Shown in pieces: positions 58,934 through 64,000 of a stretch of DNA of 64,000 nucleotides. Source of the DNA: DASYTH01 sp035942955 (GTDB lineage Bacteria > Actinomycetota > Actinomycetes > Mycobacteriales > Pseudonocardiaceae). The position numbers and the translations under genes are program-made. Within the stretch, counting starts at the first letter, position 1; each line of letters starts with the position of its first letter. Location of the stretch: positions 16,512 to 80,511 of the forward strand of contig NZ_DASZCQ010000010.1 in assembly GCF_035942955.1 (NCBI RefSeq), in the 5' to 3' direction. The notes under the pieces are model-generated. The model was not told the DNA's origin. It saw nothing but the letters and a program-made list of their open reading frames with translations, and did no database searches.

Positions 58934-58953
58934 GAAACGACGGCCGTCGTTTC
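58934..58953. repeat. Perfect 20-bp palindrome
   Basis: GAAACGACGG and its complement abut with no loop, in a 236-bp gap (58894-59129) that holds no gene. It is 40 bp behind the AftB-like stop and could be a terminator without T-run or a dispersed palindrome. Confidence 0.7.
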
Positions 58954-59129
58954 CAGCTCCGCGATCCGGAATGTGCCGGCCCAGCGGGGCGCCAGCCGGC
59001 CACATCAGCTTCCGAACCCGCCGGTGATGGACCGGGATGATGGTGGTCGGACCACCACCACGATCAAGAACCCCGCTGTCACGGACCGCTGGGACGTTGC
59101 CCGGCGCAGCCGGGAGCGGACCATCGGCA

Positions 59130-60242
59130 CTAATCCCGGCCGGTGCAGGTGACGGCGAGGTTTCCGTCGGGGGCGTAGTGGTAGCCGCACTGGATGTGGC
59201 CGCCCTCGAAGGTCTGGGTGACCGTCATGCGGTCGGGCGACCAGATCTCGTTGGCGGTGGGCAGGCGGAACTTCGAGGCGGTGCCGCCGAAGCGCCACCA
59301 GGCTTCCCTGATGTCCCAACGAATCGTGACCGCGCCGGCGGGGGTGCCGATGATCGTGGCGGCCTGGAAGTGCTGGTAGGTGCCGCCGGGCACGCCGTCG
59401 AGCGGGGTCTGCTCCAGCTTGGGCAGGCCGTCCCAGGCGACGTCGCCGTCGGCACGCAGCCGGGTGAGGAAGGCGTCCGAGACCAGCCGGGCGCCGGTCT
59501 GCGGGCCGTAGATGATCGCCCGGTTCGGTCCGAACAGGACGTACACGCCGTCGCGGCCCGGGGTGGGCAGCTGGTCGGAGGTGGGGAAGCCCACCGCCGC
59601 CACGTCCCCGCCGGTTCGGAACCGCTGGCGCACCGCGCCGGACATCCAGTAGCCCACGCCGGTCGCGTGGGACGCGTAGATGCTCAGGCCGTAGTTCTGG
59701 AAGTCGGCGAACCTCCCGGCGCCGTCCGGGGTGTCGAGCGCGTCGGTGATCGGGTAGCCGGCGATGCCGGTGACGCTGCCCAGCTGCCAGTACTTCGCCC
59801 GCACCGCCCCGGTGAGCGCCCGCGCCCCGGTGCTCGGGCTGTAGTACACCGACACGTCCTTGGAGAACTTGACCCCCTCGCCGGTCCCGCCCGGCATCGG
59901 CTCCTGGTCGATCATGGCGTGGCCCCAGCCGTCGGCGCGGTTGTTCTCGATCCACCGCTGCCGGAACGCCCCCGAGAACCAGTGCGCCCCGAGGTCCGAC
60001 CGCCACGTGATGGTGACCGTCGTGCCCCACTTGGCGAACTCGGCGTACCGCCCGCCGTCGGCGGTGCCGACGACCTCACCGAGCGTCCCCCCGCCGCCGA
60101 GGGCGGTGTACTTCTGCTGGATCGCCGCCCGGCTCGGGTCGTCCTGCGGTACCGGATCCGCGGCCGCCCTGGCCGGCGCCGTCAGCGGCACGGCCAGCAG
60201 CACCGCGGCCAGGGCGGCGCGCAGCAGCCAGGTTGATCTCAC
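59130..60242 (-). CDS. Secreted LGFP-repeat protein 1
   Basis: A 370-residue exported protein. Signal peptide: RSTWLLRAALAAVLLAVPLTAPARA. The mature part consists of LGFP-type repeats of about 50 residues (KYTALGGGGTLGEVVG, AKYWQLGSVTGIAGYPITD, GGDVAAVGFPTSDQL and others), each with an aromatic/glycine strand such as GAHWFSGAFRQRW. LGFP repeats are thought to attach proteins to the arabinogalactan-peptidoglycan wall. GTG at 60242 is chosen from GGGAACTCC upstream and the signal peptide. It is closely similar to the next gene. Confidence 0.88.
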   Translation of the reverse strand: MRSTWLLRAALAAVLLAVPLTAPARAAADPVPQDDPSRAAIQQKYTALGGGGTLGEVVGTADGGRYAEFAKWGTTVTITWRSDLGAHWFSGAFRQRWIENNRADGWGHAMIDQEPMPGGTGEGVKFSKDVSVYYSPSTGARALTGAVRAKYWQLGSVTGIAGYPITDALDTPDGAGRFADFQNYGLSIYASHATGVGYWMSGAVRQRFRTGGDVAAVGFPTSDQLPTPGRDGVYVLFGPNRAIIYGPQTGARLVSDAFLTRLRADGDVAWDGLPKLEQTPLDGVPGGTYQHFQAATIIGTPAGAVTIRWDIREAWWRFGGTASKFRLPTANEIWSPDRMTVTQTFEGGHIQCGYHYAPDGNLAVTCTGRD

Positions 60243-60407
60243 GTGGAGTTCCCTTGCCTCGGATGCGCCCGCTGCCCCGCCAGTCGGCGCACAGCGACTG
60301 TGGCCTGCAGTTTGACCGACCCCCACGACGAAAGGCAACAGGCCATAAGTCACAGCACGGGCGCGTAACGGCGACTTGATCGCCGTACGCGCCCATGCGG
60401 TGACGAG

Positions 60408-61628
60408 CTACAACCGGCCGGCCAGTGCCGGCGGGATCTGCCCGGCCGGAACCGGCTTCAGCCCCGCGGCGCCGGACTCGGCCGTGCTGGCCGCGGCGAA
60501 CCGGTCGCAGTTGTAGAACAGCGTGTCGGTGGCCACCTCGTAGAGGTACCGGCACTCGATGAAGTCGTTCTCGAAGCTCTGCGACAGGGTGAAGGTCGGG
60601 TTGCCGACCGGGTCCGGGCCCGTGTCGGTGAAGACCTCCTCCGAGATCGGCAGGCCCTCGACGACGTAGCCGCCGCGCGCCCACCACTCGCCGCGCAGCT
60701 GGAAGGCGACCGAGTGCACGCCGGTCTCCGGGCTCGCGGTGATCGTGGCGAACTGGAAATGCTGGTAGCTGCCGGTCGGCCGCTGCTCGAGCGGGGTCCG
60801 CTCGTTCTTGGGCAGGCCGTTGTCCGCGACGTCGCCGAGGGCACGCAGGTGGTCGAGGAACTCGTCGGCGACGAGCCAGGCACCGGTCTGCGGGCCGTAG
60901 ATGATGGCGCGGCTGGGTCCGAACAGGACGTAGTTGCCGTCGGCGCCGGCCGTGGCGAACTGGTCGGAGGTGGGCAGGCCGAGGGCCGCCGAGCCGTGGA
61001 ACCGGAACCGGTTGCGGATCGCGCCGGACAGCCAGTGCGCGCCCGTGGCCGGGGAGCTGTAGATGCTCAGCATGACGTTCTGGAAGTCGGCGAACTCGCC
61101 GCCGGCGACGGCGGGATCCGGCTGCACGTCGGTGATCGGGAAGCCGGCGATTCCCGTCACGCTGCCCAGCTGCCAGTACTTGCCGCGGACCGGGCCGAAC
61201 AGGGCCTTGGCCCCGGTGGACGGGCTGTAGTAGACGGAGATGTCGGAGGTGTAGCGGACGGCCGCGCCGAACCCGCCGGTCGTGGCCTCCTGGTCGATGG
61301 CGGCGTGGCCCCACTTGTCGGCGCCGCCGGCGTCGACCCACCGGGCGCGGATGGCGCCGGAGAACCAGTGCGCGCCCACGTCGGACCGCCACGTGATGGC
61401 GACCATGGTGCCCCACTTGGCGAACTCGGCGAACTTGCCGCCGTCGGCGGTGGGATTGATGGGGCCGAGCGGCCCGTTGGCGGGGCCGGTGGCGCCCAGC
61501 TCGGCGTACTTCGCCCGGATGGCGTCGTCACCGGCGTCGAGCGCCGCGGCCGGCGATGCGGTGATCACCGCGGTGGTTGCGGCGAGTGCGGCCAGCAGGG
61601 CAGCACTCATTGACACGATAGATCTCAC
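60408..61628 (-). CDS. Secreted LGFP-repeat protein 2
   Basis: A 406-residue paralogue of protein 1. Signal peptide: VRSIVSMSAALLAALAATTAV up to an AxA near residue 28. Repeats include AKYAELGATGPANGPLGP, KYWQLGSVTGIAGFPITD and AALGLPTSDQF, with WRSDVGAHWFSGAIRARW and DISVYYSPSTGAKAL nearly identical to the neighbour. The C-terminal ~100 residues diverge (CRYLYEVATDTLFYNCDRF, two cysteines likely paired). GTG at 61628 follows AGGGGAAACTGG. Probably produced by tandem duplication. Confidence 0.88.
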   Translation of the reverse strand: MRSIVSMSAALLAALAATTAVITASPAAALDAGDDAIRAKYAELGATGPANGPLGPINPTADGGKFAEFAKWGTMVAITWRSDVGAHWFSGAIRARWVDAGGADKWGHAAIDQEATTGGFGAAVRYTSDISVYYSPSTGAKALFGPVRGKYWQLGSVTGIAGFPITDVQPDPAVAGGEFADFQNVMLSIYSSPATGAHWLSGAIRNRFRFHGSAALGLPTSDQFATAGADGNYVLFGPSRAIIYGPQTGAWLVADEFLDHLRALGDVADNGLPKNERTPLEQRPTGSYQHFQFATITASPETGVHSVAFQLRGEWWARGGYVVEGLPISEEVFTDTGPDPVGNPTFTLSQSFENDFIECRYLYEVATDTLFYNCDRFAAASTAESGAAGLKPVPAGQIPPALAGRL

Positions 61629-61763
61629 CCAGTTTCCCCTCAGGTCAGCGCCGCCTGCCCCGCCAGCCGGCGCGCGTGGTGACGGTGCGCAAGTCTCGCC
61701 CGTCCGTATCACAGGACGCAATGGTGCGACCAAAAGTTGCCGACAATTTGCCGATTACGGAAA

Positions 61764-63872
61764 TCAGACGCAGGCGTGGGTGCGGTCGTCACACGTGATG
61801 CTGCCGCCCTCGAACGCCTGGCGGAACGCGTACTGGCTCACGTAACGGCCGTTGTCGGTGGGCAGGCCGAGCGGGCCGGTGTAGCCGCCGCGGCGCCACC
61901 ACTCGGCGCGGACGTCGGAACGCAGCGAGAAGACACCCTGCGGGGTGCCGATGATCGTCGCGTTCACGAAGTGCTGGTAGGTCGACCCGGGGCGCCCGTC
62001 GAGCAGGAGCTGCTCGGTCTTGGGCAGGCCGTCGCGGGCCACGTCGCCGTCGGCGCGCAGGCGGTCGAGGAAGCCGTCGGACACCAGGTGCGCGCCCGTG
62101 GCGGAACCCCAGATGATCACCCGGTTCCAGCCGAACAGGACGTAGAGGCCGTCCACGCCGCCGGTCGGCGCCTGGTCCGAGGTCGGGAACCCGAGCCCGG
62201 CGAGGCCGCCCGCGTCGCGCCAGCGCTGCCGCAGCGCGCCGGAGAACCAGTGCGCCGCGCCGCCTTCCGGGGCGTAGATGCTGACCAGGCCCTGGAAGTC
62301 GGCGAACCGGCCGAACAGCGTGGGGGTGTCCATAGTGTCGGTGATCGGGAAGCCGAAGGTGCTCTGCGTGGCGCCCAGCTCCCAGTACTTCTGCCGCACC
62401 GCGCCATTGAGGATGGCCGGGCCGGTCGCGGTGCTGTAGTAGATCGACGAGCCGTTGGCGAACTTCGACGCCGCGCCCGGCCGCCCCGGGGTCTCCACCT
62501 GGTCGATCACCGGGTAGCCCAGCGCCGCCGGGCCGCCGGACCCGGTCCACTTGTGCATGATCCCGCCGGACAGCCAGTGCGCCCCGGTCGTCTGGTGCCA
62601 GGCGACCAGCACGTTGCCGGTGCCGAACAGCGTCCCGAGCCCGTCGCCGACCATCGTGTCCTCGGGCCGGAAAGCGCCACCCATGAAGGAGCCGTCGCCG
62701 CCGAGCTCCAGCCACTTCGCGTAGACCGGCGACTGGTGCCAGCCCTCGGCGAGCGTCGCGACCCGGTTGCGGATCCGGCCGAGCAGGCCGTATGCGACGG
62801 TGCCTGGGCACTCGGTGAAGCCGCTGTCCCGGTGGCCGAAGATCGTCGGCAGGGTGACCACGGTGCCGGCCGGCCAGCGCGCGGTGCCGCCGCCGCTGGA
62901 CACCAGCTCGGTGACGCCGAGCGGGTTGCGGTAGCTGCCGCCGAGCTTCCACGCGGCCATCGCCGACACCGACTCCAGCGTGGCGTCGGTCGGGGCGACG
63001 TCGGTGAACGTGCCGAGCATGGAGATGCCGAACGTGAACGTGTTGAAGCCGCCGGCGTGCGCGCCGATCGTCGGGTATTGCAGGCCGCCGGCCCGACCCT
63101 CGAAGATCGTGCCGCACTTGTCGACCAGCACGTTGTAGCCGATGTCGCCCCAGCCGTTGGTGACCGCGTGGTAGCGGTAGATGCCCCGGATCAGCTCAGC
63201 GGATTGCTCGCAGGTGTAGTCGTTGGTGCCCGCGGTGTGGTGGATCGCCACGGCCTTGGTGGTGGACGCGTACTCCGGCGCCCAGGTCATCATGCTCTCG
63301 TCGGCGCCCCACTGCGCCCTGGTCACCACGGTCGGCATGCCGGGCGTGGCCGCGGCGGCCGCGGCGCCGCCGAGCCGGGCGTCGGTGGGCGCCGAGCCGG
63401 GGTCGACCGTGACCAGCTCGAGCCCGTCGGTGACCGGCCGGCCGGCCCGCTGCGCCCGCACCTGGACGTCGTGCGTCGGCCCGGTCCACAGCGGCTCGGA
63501 GGCGCTGCTCGGCCGCCGGATCTCGGGCTGGTCGTCGGACGGGTCAAGGGCCGTCCACGTCGACCAGCCGCCGGCCGTGCGGTGCCGGACCTCGACGGTG
63601 TCCGGCCGCGCCCCGGTCCAGCGCACGCCGACCATGGCGAACGACCGGTCGCTGTGCACCTCCCGGACGCCCGCCTCGACCGCGCGGGCCGCGTCCAGGC
63701 GCACCGAGTCCGACGTCGCCCGCACCGCGGCGGGTGGCGGCACGTCGGGGTGGCTCAGCCCGTCGGCGCTCGGCGGCGCCGGCCGCACCGGCTGAGCCTG
63801 CGACTCGGCGGGAAGGAGCCCGACGGCGCCGGCAAGGGCGCAGGCGGCGACAATGGTGGCGCGTAACGGCAT
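61764..63872 (-). CDS. Secreted PGRP/N-acetylmuramoyl-L-alanine amidase with LGFP repeats (Rv3811-like)
   Basis: A 702-residue exported protein. After a signal peptide (to about residue 26) and a beta-rich region (60-160), a PGRP/Amidase_2 domain covers about 180-360: TRAQWGADE, the zinc histidine in AIHHTAGTN (211/212), YHAVTNGWGDIGYNVLVD, and FGHRDSGFTECPG with H347 and C355 as the other ligands. From about 370 to the end are six or so LGFP repeats (YWELGATQSTFGFPITD, GLAGLGFPTSDQ). It would cleave the amide bond of peptidoglycan stems while held on the wall. Rv3811, beside glf in M. tuberculosis, has the same architecture. Confidence 0.93.
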   Translation of the reverse strand: MPLRATIVAACALAGAVGLLPAESQAQPVRPAPPSADGLSHPDVPPPAAVRATSDSVRLDAARAVEAGVREVHSDRSFAMVGVRWTGARPDTVEVRHRTAGGWSTWTALDPSDDQPEIRRPSSASEPLWTGPTHDVQVRAQRAGRPVTDGLELVTVDPGSAPTDARLGGAAAAAATPGMPTVVTRAQWGADESMMTWAPEYASTTKAVAIHHTAGTNDYTCEQSAELIRGIYRYHAVTNGWGDIGYNVLVDKCGTIFEGRAGGLQYPTIGAHAGGFNTFTFGISMLGTFTDVAPTDATLESVSAMAAWKLGGSYRNPLGVTELVSSGGGTARWPAGTVVTLPTIFGHRDSGFTECPGTVAYGLLGRIRNRVATLAEGWHQSPVYAKWLELGGDGSFMGGAFRPEDTMVGDGLGTLFGTGNVLVAWHQTTGAHWLSGGIMHKWTGSGGPAALGYPVIDQVETPGRPGAASKFANGSSIYYSTATGPAILNGAVRQKYWELGATQSTFGFPITDTMDTPTLFGRFADFQGLVSIYAPEGGAAHWFSGALRQRWRDAGGLAGLGFPTSDQAPTGGVDGLYVLFGWNRVIIWGSATGAHLVSDGFLDRLRADGDVARDGLPKTEQLLLDGRPGSTYQHFVNATIIGTPQGVFSLRSDVRAEWWRRGGYTGPLGLPTDNGRYVSQYAFRQAFEGGSITCDDRTHACV

Positions 63873-63894
63873 GCGCGGCAGTATGCCCTAGGCA

Positions 63895-63968
63895 GTTTTT
63901 AAGCTCGGGCAAGGCCGCCCTGTCGCCTCGGTGTTTTCTAGCTCGGGCAAGGCCGCCGGGCGCCTTCG
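63895..63968. repeat. Two-copy direct repeat at the window end
   Basis: AGCTCGGGCAAGGCCGCC occurs at 63902-63919 and 63940-63957 with a 38-bp period; the flanking TTTT tracts are also shared. It lies upstream of the amidase gene start. Origin and role are unclear. Confidence 0.85.
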
Positions 63969-64000
63969 GCGCCGGCCTGGGGTCGGGTTGCTTGGGTGGT

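Noticed and set aside
1..64000. CRISPR array, rRNA operon, prophage or biosynthetic megasynthase
   Set aside because: No regularly spaced direct repeats, rRNA signatures, phage structural genes or PKS/NRPS modules were seen.

Overview
This window is high-GC actinobacterial chromosome, with GTG and even TTG starts, many 4-bp gene overlaps and several TANNNT hexamers lying 6-8 nt ahead of start codons. Its arabinogalactan genes, proteasome activator Bpa, type VII secretion proteins (EspG, WXG100) and XRE/DUF397 pair point to the Pseudonocardiales (Amycolatopsis and relatives). Genus placement is inference. No rRNA, CRISPR array or prophage was seen. One tRNA (Ser-UGA) and one insertion sequence are present.

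Region 1-25 kb is mixed housekeeping and accessory content. From the left: the first codons of a probable acetoacetate-CoA ligase, an EspG-like chaperone, a TSUP exporter and VOC protein, a trans-polyprenyl diphosphate synthase, and a GntR regulator divergent from an MFS transporter/YcsI-type hydro-lyase operon with a perfect 10+10 bp operator between them. A fused receiver/thioredoxin-reductase-like flavoprotein follows, translationally coupled to a cyclic-nucleotide-domain histidine kinase. Then come a secreted 5'-nucleotidase, CsbD, SDR, DHFR-like and methyltransferase genes, the XRE/DUF397 pair, tRNA-Ser, a MarR regulator and a zinc metallopeptidase whose stop codon was hit by an IS5-type element. 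A secreted M28 peptidase, a quinone oxidoreductase, a PLP-enzyme homologue and bpa complete it; the last three keep the order of Rv3777-Rv3778c-Rv3780 in Mycobacterium tuberculosis.

Region 25-46 kb is the arabinogalactan core: wzm-wzt-glfT1 (galactan export and initiation), a GtrA protein, dprE1-dprE2 (decaprenylphosphoryl-arabinose synthesis), ubiA-PAP2-glf (DPA precursor and UDP-galactofuranose) and glfT2 (galactan polymerase). A six-gene block at 34.1-38.5 kb lies directly behind dprE2: a YbaB-like protein, a WXG100-like protein and two tandem, overlapping pairs that look like toxin and immunity genes with no domain I can name. This is the best candidate for an undescribed system.

Region 46-64 kb continues cell-envelope glycan synthesis. 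A WbpB/WbpE/WbpD-like amino-sugar cassette (Gfo/Idh dehydrogenase, NAD epimerase, two DegT aminotransferases, hexapeptide acetyltransferase) is coupled by ATGA overlaps and reads into glfT2. Divergently there are two tandem paralogous YfhO-like membrane proteins, a polyprenyl-phosphate-type GT2 and an AftB-like GT-C protein. The window ends with three secreted LGFP-repeat proteins, the last fused to a PGRP/amidase domain and resembling Rv3811, which also neighbours glf in mycobacteria. Together these genes suggest a locus that makes, exports, decorates and anchors proteins to arabinogalactan, with a contact-dependent or secreted toxin cassette inserted in it.
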